Shown: in pieces, positions 43,537 to 51,695 of the stretch
Layout: each line of letters opens with the position of its first letter
Numbering within the stretch: the first letter of the stretch is position 1
Source of the DNA: Jannaschia marina
Lineage (GTDB): Bacteria; Pseudomonadota; Alphaproteobacteria; Rhodobacterales; Rhodobacteraceae
Assembly (NCBI RefSeq): GCF_013404595.1
Contig: NZ_JABVAX010000017.1
Span: 1 to 62,327 of the forward strand
Direction of reading: 5' to 3'
DNA: 62,327 nucleotides
Made by a program: the position numbers and the translations under genes
The notes under the pieces: generated by a model
Told to the model about the DNA's origin: nothing
Databases searched by the model: none
The model's input: only the letters and a program-made list of their open reading frames with translations

Positions 43537-43595
43537 ATTCGTTGCACTGTCAGATGTTTACCCGCCCCCTTAGACAACTACTGTCGTGTCTTTTG

Positions 43596-43695
43596 TTGAC
43601 ATTTCGTACGCGAACGTATTTATTTAACGAGCGTCCCGCAGCACAGCGTCGAACCCCTCGTCATCTTGGGAGCGGCCCTTCCTGCGGGGCTTTTT
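43596..43695 (+). promoter_or_regulatory. Promoter and terminator-like leader before the NYN gene
   Basis: TTGACA (43596-43601) and TTTATT (43619-43624), 17 bases apart, make a near-consensus promoter in an AT-rich patch. A weak hairpin (CCC/GGG with AGC/GCT, 43671-43691) followed by five T lies in the leader about 10 bases before the NYN start. It may be an attenuator or the end of a leader transcript. Confidence 0.4.
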
Positions 43696-43701
43696 CGTTC
43701 A

Positions 43702-44406
43702 ATGACTAAGGTCGCGGTCCTCATAGATGGAGGCTTCTTTCTGAAGCGCCTGCGGACGGTGTGTCCATCCGTAGATCGGACCGATCCCGCAGCAGTCGAT
43801 CGAGCGATTGGCGATCTCGTTCGTAGTCACCTAAAGCACATGCATCGCCGCTATGGTGGGGCAACCCCAGACGCTCTGTTGTATCGAGCCTTCTACTACG
43901 ATGCCGAGCCATACCGCCGCAAGGCACATAGGCCGATAACCAAGCGCGGTTTCGACTATGCAAAATCCGATGAAGCTGTCTTTCGAATGGCCCTGTTTGA
44001 TCGACTTCGGAAACGAGCGGCGTTTGCCGTTCGTCTGGGCGAGGTCATTCGCGAAAGAGCTTGGGTACTATCTGAGTCTGCGCAAAATGATCTCCTAAAC
44101 CGAACGAGGACGCTCGACGAGCTCTCCGACGAAGATTTTGCTCCAGGGCTGCGTCAGAAGGCTGTAGATATGCGCCTTGCATTAGATGTTGCCTCCATCA
44201 CCCTGAAAAGACAGGCTGAAGTGATCGTCTTGGTAACTGGTGACTCTGACTTCGTACCGGCGGCCAAGCTCGCCAGACGGGAAGGTGTGCGCGTCATATT
44301 GGATCCGCTATGGCAGGACGTGACAGCAAGTCTATTCGAGCACATCGACGGCGTTAGAAGCGGCGTTCGGAAACCTGGGGCAAAGGGCCAAGACGAAGAG
44401 CAATGA
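43702..44406 (+). CDS. NYN-domain (PIN-like) ribonuclease family protein
   Basis: A 234-residue protein of the LabA/DUF88 type. The acidic residues of the PIN-like site are visible: AVLIDGGFF (Asp9), then RQKAVDMRLALDVASI (Asp) and VLVTGDSDFVPAAKLARREGVRVIL (Asp-x-Asp). Predicted activity is RNA cleavage. Codon use is unlike its neighbours (many CTA, TTG, GCA, AGA, ATA) and GC is lower, suggesting transfer into the pyrimidine locus. Its stop overlaps the ATPase start (ATGA), so it now drives or shares that transcript. Confidence 0.85.
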   Translation: MTKVAVLIDGGFFLKRLRTVCPSVDRTDPAAVDRAIGDLVRSHLKHMHRRYGGATPDALLYRAFYYDAEPYRRKAHRPITKRGFDYAKSDEAVFRMALFDRLRKRAAFAVRLGEVIRERAWVLSESAQNDLLNRTRTLDELSDEDFAPGLRQKAVDMRLALDVASITLKRQAEVIVLVTGDSDFVPAAKLARREGVRVILDPLWQDVTASLFEHIDGVRSGVRKPGAKGQDEEQ

Positions 44407-45176
44407 CCACCATCTCCGCCAAATCCCTCGACCTTACCTTCCAGACCGGCGACGGCCCCGTGCACGCGCTGCGCGACGTCTCCCTCGACGTCGCCGAGGG
44501 AGAGTTCGTCTCCTTCATCGGCCCCTCGGGCTGCGGCAAGACCACCTTCCTGCGCTGCGTCGCGGCGCTCGAAACACCGACGGGCGGCACGCTCACCGTC
44601 AACGGCATGAGCCCGGACGACGCCCGGAAAGCGCGCGCCTACGGATACGTGTTCCAGGCAGCCGGCCTCTTCCCGTGGCGCACCATCGAGCGCAACATCA
44701 CGCTTCCGCTGGAAATCATGGGATATTCCCGCGAAGAACGCCGAGCACGCGCGCGTCAAGCCCTGGAATTGGTGGAACTCTCTGGTTTCGCTGCGAAACT
44801 TCCGTGGCAGCTTTCGGGCGGAATGCAGCAGCGCGCCTCTATCGCCCGGGCGCTCGCCTTCGACGCGCCGATCCTCCTGATGGACGAGCCCTTCGGCGCG
44901 CTCGACGAGATCGTGCGCGATCGCCTCAACGCCGAGCTTCTCGACCTCTGGAAGCGCACGACGAAGACCATGCTCTTCGTGACCCACTCCATCCCCGAGG
45001 CCGTCTACCTCTCGACCAAGATCGTCGTCATGTCCCCCCGTCCCGGCCGCATCACGGACGTCATCGACAGCCCCCTGCCGAAGGACCGCCCCCTCGACAT
45101 CCGCGACACGCCCGAGTTCCTCGAGGTCGCCCACCGCGTGCGCGAGGGCCTGCGCGAGGGGATGGCCGATGCCTGA
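44403..45176 (+). CDS. ABC transporter ATP-binding protein (TauB/SsuB/ThiZ type)
   Basis: A 257-residue ATPase: Walker A GPSGCGKTT (about residues 40-48), signature LSGGMQQRASIARAL, Walker B ILLMDEPFGALDE, His switch VTHSIPEAVYLSTKIVVMSPRPGRI. This is the class serving NMT1/ThiY-type importers of nitrate, taurine or thiamine-precursor pyrimidines. It is the first gene of a transporter set (ATPase, two permeases, binding protein) next to dihydropyrimidinase, so a pyrimidine or its degradation product is the likely substrate. Confidence 0.92.
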   Translation: MTTISAKSLDLTFQTGDGPVHALRDVSLDVAEGEFVSFIGPSGCGKTTFLRCVAALETPTGGTLTVNGMSPDDARKARAYGYVFQAAGLFPWRTIERNITLPLEIMGYSREERRARARQALELVELSGFAAKLPWQLSGGMQQRASIARALAFDAPILLMDEPFGALDEIVRDRLNAELLDLWKRTTKTMLFVTHSIPEAVYLSTKIVVMSPRPGRITDVIDSPLPKDRPLDIRDTPEFLEVAHRVREGLREGMADA

Positions 45177-45215
45177 GTGCCCCGTCCCGCCTCTCGCGCA
45201 TCCGGCGGGTCGCGC

Positions 45216-45398
45216 ATGAGCCGGAACGGAGCGCAGACGCTGGCCGATCTGGTCGTCATCGCCATCGTGGTCTGGTTCCTCGTGGCCGACCGTTTCGACA
45301 CGATGCCGTCGCGGAGCCTGCTGAACCTCGTAGGGTATTTCGTGATCGCCACATCCGTCTGGCGCATCTGGCGGCGCAGCCGCACGGGGGAGCGGTGA
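45216..45398 (+). CDS. Small membrane protein
   Basis: A 60-residue protein with a hydrophobic helix (about residues 7-27, TLADLVVIAIVVWFLVADRF), a second short apolar segment (SLLNLVGYFVIATSVWRI) and a basic tail. No family recognised. Its stop overlaps the next start as GTGA, linking it to the transporter operon. The start MSRNGAQTL is chosen; a longer frame begins within the ATPase stop region. Confidence 0.6.
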   Translation: MSRNGAQTLADLVVIAIVVWFLVADRFDTMPSRSLLNLVGYFVIATSVWRIWRRSRTGER

Positions 45399-45820
45399 AG
45401 ATCCGCCGCGCCACCGCCGTGGACTCGCCCGCCTGTGCCCGGATCGTCGACGACTGGTTCACCGCGACCGACTGGATGCCCCGCGGACCGGGGCTGGCCC
45501 GGCTGGAGCAGATCATGCGCGAGGGATTCCCGGTGCGCGAGGCCTGGGTCGCGATGGAGGGCGAGGCGACGGCGGGCTACCTTTCGATGAAGGTGGAGGA
45601 GCACCACATCTTCGGCCTCTACACCGCGACGCCGGGCCACGGCGTCGGGCGCGCGTTGCTCGACCATGTCAAGAAAGGGCGCGATCGGCTGCAATTGCGC
45701 AGCCACGCCCCGAACCACGCCGCCCACCGCTTCTACAAGCGCGAAGGCTTCTATACCGTGGCCCATAACCTGACGGGCCACGACGGCGTGCCCGAGATCC
45801 TGATGGAGTGGCGCAGATGA
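45395..45820 (+). CDS. GNAT-family N-acetyltransferase
   Basis: A 141-residue GNAT protein: KIRRATAVDSPACARIVDDWF, the acetyl-CoA-binding turn LYTATPGHGVGRALLDHVKKG (about residues 74-94; Q/R-x-x-G-x-G/A-like), and NHAAHRFYKREGFYTVAHNLTGHDGVPEILMEWRR. The acceptor substrate is unknown. The start is GTG 45395 (GTGA overlap with the small membrane protein), and the stop overlaps the permease start, so it is part of the transporter operon. Confidence 0.85.
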   Translation: MKIRRATAVDSPACARIVDDWFTATDWMPRGPGLARLEQIMREGFPVREAWVAMEGEATAGYLSMKVEEHHIFGLYTATPGHGVGRALLDHVKKGRDRLQLRSHAPNHAAHRFYKREGFYTVAHNLTGHDGVPEILMEWRR

Positions 45821-46812
45821 GCGATACCCCCCTCTCCGCCCCCGGGGCCGGCATCGGCCGGTCGGGCAAGGTCGCGCTGGCGCTGCGCGGCACGGCGCGG
45901 CGCGCGGGGCCGGTGCTTGCGGTGGTCGTGGCGCTGATCGGGCTCTGGTATCTGGCCTGCATCCCGATGAACGCGCAGAATTCGCTCCTCCTGGCCGAGC
46001 GCGCGGGCGAGACCGTGACCCCCGCCACCGCGGCCGAACGCCGGAGCATGTCGGGGCTTGCCCTCGCGCTGGCCTCGCCCGGAGCGGCCGTGGAGCATGC
46101 CTTCGCGCAGGACAGGCCGCGCCTGCCTTCGCCGCATCAGGTCGCGGTGGAGCTCTGGGACAGCACGGTCGACAAGAAGATCACCTCGAAGCGCAGCCTC
46201 GTGCGCCATGCGGGCATCACCCTCGCGCCGACGCTTCTGGGCTTCGTGATCGGGTCACTCGCCGGCATCGCGCTTGCCGTCGGCATCGTCCACTCGCGGC
46301 TCATGGACCTGAGCGTCATGCCCTGGGCCATCGCCTCCCAGACCATCCCGATCCTCGCCATCGCGCCGATGATCATCGTGGTGCTCAACTCGGTCGGCAT
46401 TCAGGGGGTGCTGCCGAAGGCGATCATCTCGGCCTACCTGTCGTTCTTCCCGGTCACGGTCGGCATGGTGAAGGGCCTGCGCGCGCCCGCGCCCGCGGAC
46501 CTCGACCTGATGCGCACCTGGAACGCGAGCGGGCTGCGGACATTGGTCAGTCTGCGCTTACCTTCTTCGCTTCCCTATCTCTTCGCCTCGCTCAAGATCG
46601 CGGTCGCCGCGGCGCTCGTCGGGGCCATCGTAGGCGAGTTCCCGACGGGGGCCGTCTCGGGCCTCGGCGCGCGGCTCCTAGCGGGGAGCTACTACGGCCA
46701 GACCATCCAGATCTGGTCGGCTCTGTTCGGTGCGGCGATCGTCGCGGCGCTCCTCGTGGCGGCCATCGGCCTGACGGAGCGGGTGACGCTCAAACGCATG
46801 GGGCTGACATGA
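45817..46812 (+). CDS. ABC transporter permease 1 (NMT1/ThiX type)
   Basis: A 331-residue inner-membrane permease. An N-terminal helix (about 31-48) precedes an unusually long periplasmic segment (about 50-115), then five or six helices. The EAA-type coupling motif is in DLDLMRTWNASGLRTLVSLRLPSSLPYLFASLKIA (about residues 228-262). It is coupled to the GNAT gene and to the second permease by ATGA overlaps. Confidence 0.88.
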   Translation: MSDTPLSAPGAGIGRSGKVALALRGTARRAGPVLAVVVALIGLWYLACIPMNAQNSLLLAERAGETVTPATAAERRSMSGLALALASPGAAVEHAFAQDRPRLPSPHQVAVELWDSTVDKKITSKRSLVRHAGITLAPTLLGFVIGSLAGIALAVGIVHSRLMDLSVMPWAIASQTIPILAIAPMIIVVLNSVGIQGVLPKAIISAYLSFFPVTVGMVKGLRAPAPADLDLMRTWNASGLRTLVSLRLPSSLPYLFASLKIAVAAALVGAIVGEFPTGAVSGLGARLLAGSYYGQTIQIWSALFGAAIVAALLVAAIGLTERVTLKRMGLT

Positions 46813-47750
46813 GCGGGTTGTCCTGGGCGCGACGAAATCAGAACTGGCTTCCGTGGGTCGGGGGAGCGGCTCTGGTGGCCGTGCCTCTCTTCGTCATTCC
46901 AGCTCTCTCGCCGGCATGGGACCCTCTGCGGCTCGCCTTCGTCTGGCTCATACTTTGGCAGTGGAACGCGCAGATCAGTCGAACCCGGTTCGGCCCGGTG
47001 GCCGCTCCCGTCCTCTTCGGCCTGACGCTTCTGATCCTCTGGGAAATGACCGTCCGGCTCTTCGATGTGCCCTCGGTCATCCTGCCAGCACCGACGGCGA
47101 TCGGAATAGCGCTAGTCGATCAAGCCGGCACGCTCCGGGGCGACTGGGTTCAGACCGTCGCGAAAGGGGCCTTCGGTGGTTGGCTCATGGGGAGCGCCGC
47201 GGCCATCGCCATGGCCCTTCTGGTGGCGCGGTCGGATGTCCTGCGCCGGGGCCTCCTGCCCGTCGGCAACTTCTTCGCCGCGCTCCCGATCGTCGGCACG
47301 GCCCCGATCCTCGTGATGTGGTTCGGCTTCGGCTGGGAATCGAAGGCGGCGGTCGTCGTCGTCATGGTGTTCTTCCCGGTTCTGGTGAACACGATCGCGG
47401 GCCTCGACGACACCACGGCGATGCAGCGCGACCTGATGCGCACCTACGGAGCCTCGGCCGGACAGGAGTTGCGCTACCTGAAGGCCGCCGCCGCCCTGCC
47501 CTTCCTCTTCAACGGGCTCAAGATCGCCTCCACGCTTGCCCTGATCGGAGCCATCATCGCGGAATTCTTCGGCAGTCCGACCTTCGGCCTCGGCTTTCGC
47601 ATCAGCACCGAGGTGGGGCGCTTGAACCTGCCGGTGGTCTGGGCCGCTATCGTGGTCGCGGCGGTGACCGGCAGCCTCTGGTACGGTCTGCTGGCGCAGC
47701 TCGAAGCGCGCCTAACCTTCTGGCACCCATCCCAACGCGGGCGGGCCTGA
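46809..47750 (+). CDS. ABC transporter permease 2
   Basis: A 313-residue inner-membrane permease of the same class. The coupling motif is MQRDLMRTYGASAGQELRYLKAAAALPFLFNGLKIASTLALIGAIIAEF (about residues 200-248). Preceding helices include PILVMWFGFGWESKAAVVVVMVFFPVLV. A heterodimer with the preceding permease is expected. The binding-protein gene follows after 47 bases. Confidence 0.9.
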   Translation: MSGLSWARRNQNWLPWVGGAALVAVPLFVIPALSPAWDPLRLAFVWLILWQWNAQISRTRFGPVAAPVLFGLTLLILWEMTVRLFDVPSVILPAPTAIGIALVDQAGTLRGDWVQTVAKGAFGGWLMGSAAAIAMALLVARSDVLRRGLLPVGNFFAALPIVGTAPILVMWFGFGWESKAAVVVVMVFFPVLVNTIAGLDDTTAMQRDLMRTYGASAGQELRYLKAAAALPFLFNGLKIASTLALIGAIIAEFFGSPTFGLGFRISTEVGRLNLPVVWAAIVVAAVTGSLWYGLLAQLEARLTFWHPSQRGRA

Positions 47751-47797
47751 ACCCGCCCCTTCACCCGGGGGCGTTCCCCCGCAACACGGAGAGAGAC

Positions 47798-48778
47798 ATG
47801 AAACATCTGATCGCAGCCACGGCCCTCGCGGCCCTCGCCACGCCGGCGCTTGCCGACGACGAGGTCACGCTGCAGCTGCAGTGGGTCACGCAGGCGCAGT
47901 TCGCGGGCTACTACGTCGCCCTCGACCAGGGGTTCTACGAAGAGGAGGGCCTTGACGTCACCATCCTGCCCGGCGGTCCGGACATCGCGCCGCCGCAGGT
48001 GCTGGCCGGGGGCGGCGCGGACGCGATGCTCAACTGGATGCCCTCGGCGCTCTCGGCGCGCGAGAAGGGCCTGCCGGTCGTCAACATCGCCCAGCCGTTC
48101 AAGTCGTCGGGCCTGATGCTGACCTGCTGGAAAGACACCGGGATCACCGGCCCGCAGGACTTCAAGGGCAAGACCATCGGCGTCTGGTTCTTCGGCAACG
48201 AATATCCGTTCCTCAGCTGGATGAGCCAGGAGGGCATCCCGACCGACGGCGGCGAGGAGGGCGTGACCGTCCTCAAGCAGGGCTTCAACGTCGATCCGCT
48301 CCTGCAGCGGCAGGCCGACTGCATCTCGACCATGACCTACAACGAGTACGGTCAAGTGCTCGACGCGGGCGTCTCCGAGGACGAACTCGTGACCTTCAAG
48401 TACGAGGACATGGGCGTCGCCACGCTGGAGGACGGCATCTGGGTGCTGGAGGAGAACCTCGAGGACCCGGCCTTCGTTGACAAGATGACCCGTTTCGTGC
48501 GCGCCTCGATGAAGGGCTGGAAGTGGGCCGAGGAGAACCCGGAAGAGGCCGCGGGCATCGTGCTCGACAACGACGAGACCGGGGCCCAGACCGAAGCGCA
48601 TCAGGTACGCATGATGGGCGAGATCGCCAAGCTGACCGCCGGCTCCGACGGTTCGCTCGACGAGGCCGACTACCAGCGCACGGTCGACACGCTGCTGGCG
48701 GGCGGCTCGGACCCGGTCATCTCGGCCGAGCCCGAGGGGGCCTGGACGAGCGAGATCACCGACGCCGCGCTGCAGTAG
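47798..48778 (+). CDS. ABC transporter substrate-binding protein (NMT1/ThiY family)
   Basis: A 326-residue periplasmic protein with a signal peptide (cleavage after ALA). The NMT1/ThiY hallmark is VTLQLQWVTQAQFAGYYVALDQGFYEEEGLDVTILPGGPDIAPPQVLAGGGADAMLNWMPSAL (about residues 24-85), with Trp/Tyr residues positioned for ring stacking, as in ThiY. The ligand is probably a pyrimidine or degradation intermediate given the neighbouring catabolic genes. A UUCG-capped terminator follows. It ends the pyrimidine region; the island begins just beyond. Confidence 0.9.
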   Translation: MKHLIAATALAALATPALADDEVTLQLQWVTQAQFAGYYVALDQGFYEEEGLDVTILPGGPDIAPPQVLAGGGADAMLNWMPSALSAREKGLPVVNIAQPFKSSGLMLTCWKDTGITGPQDFKGKTIGVWFFGNEYPFLSWMSQEGIPTDGGEEGVTVLKQGFNVDPLLQRQADCISTMTYNEYGQVLDAGVSEDELVTFKYEDMGVATLEDGIWVLEENLEDPAFVDKMTRFVRASMKGWKWAEENPEEAAGIVLDNDETGAQTEAHQVRMMGEIAKLTAGSDGSLDEADYQRTVDTLLAGGSDPVISAEPEGAWTSEITDAALQ

Positions 48779-48798
48779 GCCCGGCGAAGGCGCGATGC

Positions 48799-48824
48799 GG
48801 GCACCCTTCGGGGTGCCCTTTTTT
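48799..48824 (+). terminator. Rho-independent terminator with UUCG tetraloop
   Basis: GGGCACCC (48799-48806), TTCG loop, GGGTGCCC (48811-48818), then TTTTTT. It terminates the pyrimidine/ABC-transporter operon 20 bases after the binding-protein stop. Confidence 0.92.
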
Positions 48825-49189
48825 ATTTCAAGTCAATTGATTGGATGGATTTCCGACCCACGCCGCGGCATGGACCGAGTGCTCCTACCGGATAGAAGTC
48901 GAACAAGTCACGCGAACCGCCGAACTTGCACAGACTTCCCGCGCCGAACGCACGCGGGGCGATCAAGCAACTGATAAGTAGTCGATATTTTGTATGGCGC
49001 GACTCATAGTTCTGCCATTGGGCTACTGCTAAGCCATTGATACGTCGTTCTGGCTCAGCCGGAAATGCGTTCAATGTTGCCATTTGCGACTCAAAGGTTT
49101 GCCATTCGAAGCTCCCCGCGGTTCGAGCGCTGAGGCTAGAATCATCGTCCCCAGTGGCTTGGCGGGCCTCTTCCGGTAATCGTTCAACG
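48825..49189. other. Intergenic region: island edge
   Basis: A gene-free stretch of about 365 bases. Its right half holds the end-repeat cluster (48999-49106); the left half shows no gene or hairpin. Base composition is mixed, unlike the operon upstream. It is the probable junction between host and island. Confidence 0.55.
48999..49106. repeat. Candidate Tn7-like transposon-end repeats (four sites)
   Basis: Four related ~20-22-bp units end in TGCCATT or GCCATT, at about 48999-49019, 49020-49038, 49064-49084 and 49086-49106. Units 1 and 4 share 18 of 21 bases, beginning GCGACTCA and ending TGCCATT; units 2 and 3 are more divergent. TGTATGGC at 48991 could be the 5'-TGT terminus. TnsB-type transposases recognise such ~22-bp repeats at element ends. 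The cognate opposite end was not found. Confidence 0.5.
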
Positions 49190-49790
49190 ATGGATCGGCA
49201 GGTGCATCATTCCCTTAGCGAAGTCGGCGCCATCTGCTTCGACGCGTTCGGCACGCTCGTCGAAATCAAGGACCGCCGAGGAGCCTACTTACCGGTACTC
49301 CGCGCCCTGCCACCACAGCGCGACGCGCGTTCACCGACCGGCTGATGCGCGAGAACCATTCCCTCCGGGATTGGCCTCGCGTTCTTGACCTTGAGCTAGA
49401 TGGTGCTCTGCTTGAAAGGGTCGAAGCGTCGATCAGCGCCGAGACTGCGTCCGTCGCGATGCGATCCGGGATGACTGTCATTTGGACACTGTGAGGGAAG
49501 CCGGCCTGCTGACGGCGGTCTGCTCAAACCTGGCATCGCCCTATGGCCCGGCCCTCCGCCGAGTTCTCCCCTCGCCGGCGGATGTCGAGGTGCTTTCCTA
49601 CGAGGTGGGGGCAATCAAGCCAGAACCGGCGATATACAAGCGGGTCCTGCAGGAACTCGATTTGCCCGCAACCGATGTCCTCTTCGTCGGCGATACGCCT
49701 TCAGCAGACGTCGACGGACCTCGCGCCGCTGGTTTCAGCGCGATGCTCGTCGAGGACTTCGAACGCCTGTTCTCCCTGAGCGGCATATGA
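49190..49790 (+). pseudogene. HAD-family hydrolase pseudogene (two frameshifts)
   Basis: Pieces of one HAD protein lie in three frames. The 5' part from ATG 49190 has the nucleophile motif ICFDAFGTLVE. The middle (from about 49324, another frame) reads RAFTDRLMRENHSLRDWPRV, then ETASVAMRSGM. The 3' part (about 49482-49790, third frame) has REAGLLTAVCSNLASPYGP, the Lys motif GAIKPEPAIY and FVGDTPSADVDGPRAAGF. Breaks near 49313-49324 and 49470-49482 disable it. It sits between the end repeats and tniQ. Confidence 0.85.
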
Positions 49791-49835
49791 CGGCTGGTTT
49801 TAGCGCTGCGCCCGCGGTCGCGCGGTTGGAGTTCT

Positions 49836-51695
49836 TCACGAGATCGCGCCCTTCGGAGGAGGCACCGACAGGCCGAGCCTAGCGAATGGGCGGACCAGCG
49901 GCCGCCTAGCGTAGTAGCAACTCACGCCAGGGGTGTCGTCCTCAGGGCAAATGTCCCTTGCCTCCAGGTACACCTTGAACGGACCAGACGCCCTTCGGTT
50001 GAAGCGCGACAACTGACCGAGGGAGACATATCGCTCCTCGAAGCGGTAAAGGCTTTCGAACGTGATCGCGTCGATGAACTGCCGCGACTTCGGGTTTCGT
50101 GATCGGATCACCTCGAGCGATCCCGCCTCCACTAGAGCGTTGATTGTCGGATAGGCCACGCGAAGACGTCGGCTCGCGTCTCCTTTCGACATGGCGGCCA
50201 TCTCAAGCGGCGGGAGCATGAGCTTCAGAGCAGGAACGCTCACCGCGACACGACCGAGGGAGCCTCTCCCGGCTTCCAGCTGATAACATTCAAGCTCATC
50301 ACGCAGAATAAGCCTGATGATATCGATAGCGGCACACCGGACCCGAATGGCTGCCTCAGTTAGGGGGCTGAGGTCGTCGCAACTTGATGTCGCCCGCGGC
50401 GCTGCGCCAAGGTCCGCGACGAAGTCTTCAAGGTCCCTCCGTCTATACTTCGGTCGCTGATCGAGAGCGTCCAGCGTCGGTGAAAGTAATCCGGCGTGCC
50501 GCAAGGCCTCGAGGAGCCCGATACTGACACCGAGATGAACTGCAGCACCCCCATAGGTCATACGGTTCTTCATTTCAGCACGAAGCGCAGCGACATCGCT
50601 ACGGTCGAGAACTTTCCGAAGCCATATTTCCCCATCGGGACCGTCGTCCGTCGCGGCACCGGTTCCTATGAGGAAGCGTGTCATGCGGACCCGCTCCATC
50701 TGCAGTTCGCGGCAAGCGCCCTCGATGGTGAAGCCGGACGGCTCCTTACAGGTTTGTCCGAGGACCATATCTCCGCGACGAAAGGGGTAGGTGCGGAAGA
50801 TGTACCGACGCACGTTGTCCTTCAGGTCTTCGAACTCTGGACCGATCTTCGCATTGCGGAGCCACTCGAAGAAGGCCCCGAAGTCGGACTGGTGCCGGAC
50901 CGTCCGCGTCGCAATGGGCGATACCAGTCCGTCGAGCGCCTGATAGAGGCTTTCTTCGCCGCCGCGCAGGGCTTGAAAGCCAATCCCACCGGCTTCCGAC
51001 ATTTCGCCCGTATCAGCATCGGAGATCGGACGCTCCGAGCCGAACGCGAGGACGAATCCGAGTACCTCGCAGAGACGCGTCGCGAGATGGAGCGGGAGGC
51101 TATCGAGGAACGTCTCCTGTCGATGTCCATGGAGACGTTTGACAAGGTAGCCCTCCAGGGGCGTGGGGCGTAATTCTTCGCCCTGCTTTGACGTGGCTTC
51201 GATGGTCTCCCAGTGTTTCTCAACCTGTCCGAGAAAGTCGTAGTTCGCGATCGTGTAGCGCTCGGGCGCCAGGGTGATCAGTGGCGTGTGATGTCGCTCG
51301 CAGGCACGGATCGACTGGAACTGCCAGAACGGTCGACGATGCGGACCGAGCGACCCATCATGCTCCCGGTCCTCGATCACGCAGCGCGGGCACAGCCGGA
51401 TACGGGCCCGAAGCATGGAGTTCCGGTTCCCGGCCTCCCCTGCGACCTCGAAGCGGTTGTGCCCGACCGTCTTGATCGCCCAGCGAACTAAGTCGCCGAA
51501 CGGTACGCCCGTGATCGATGCGAGCCGCTCGAACAACATGTCGTCACCCCGAACGAAGTCCCGCCACCGGAACCCGAAGTCGAGGCAGAGGTCCCGTGGA
51601 TCCCTGACGGCGCAGTAGCGGGTGAGCCGAGACACGTAGGATGTCGGGGTCTCGTCGGGGTACACCGGAAACCAAAGCTGCTGCGCCGCCATCAT
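49836..51695 (-). CDS. tniQ: TniQ/TnsD-family transposition target-selection protein
   Basis: A 619-residue TniQ protein. The TniQ domain opens LWFPVYPDETPTSYVSRLTRYCAVRDPRDLC (about residues 6-36) and includes the zinc-binding pairs LCPRCVIEDREHDG and ACERHHTPLI (about 100-140). The long C-terminal region has helix-turn-helix-like stretches (NRMTYGGAAVHLGVSIGLLEALRHAGLL; SKGDASRRLRVAYPTINALVEAGSLEVI), as in TnsD-type site-specific targeting proteins. It is coupled to tnsC by an ATGA overlap. Confidence 0.88.
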   Translation of the reverse strand: MMAAQQLWFPVYPDETPTSYVSRLTRYCAVRDPRDLCLDFGFRWRDFVRGDDMLFERLASITGVPFGDLVRWAIKTVGHNRFEVAGEAGNRNSMLRARIRLCPRCVIEDREHDGSLGPHRRPFWQFQSIRACERHHTPLITLAPERYTIANYDFLGQVEKHWETIEATSKQGEELRPTPLEGYLVKRLHGHRQETFLDSLPLHLATRLCEVLGFVLAFGSERPISDADTGEMSEAGGIGFQALRGGEESLYQALDGLVSPIATRTVRHQSDFGAFFEWLRNAKIGPEFEDLKDNVRRYIFRTYPFRRGDMVLGQTCKEPSGFTIEGACRELQMERVRMTRFLIGTGAATDDGPDGEIWLRKVLDRSDVAALRAEMKNRMTYGGAAVHLGVSIGLLEALRHAGLLSPTLDALDQRPKYRRRDLEDFVADLGAAPRATSSCDDLSPLTEAAIRVRCAAIDIIRLILRDELECYQLEAGRGSLGRVAVSVPALKLMLPPLEMAAMSKGDASRRLRVAYPTINALVEAGSLEVIRSRNPKSRQFIDAITFESLYRFEERYVSLGQLSRFNRRASGPFKVYLEARDICPEDDTPGVSCYYARRPLVRPFARLGLSVPPPKGAIS

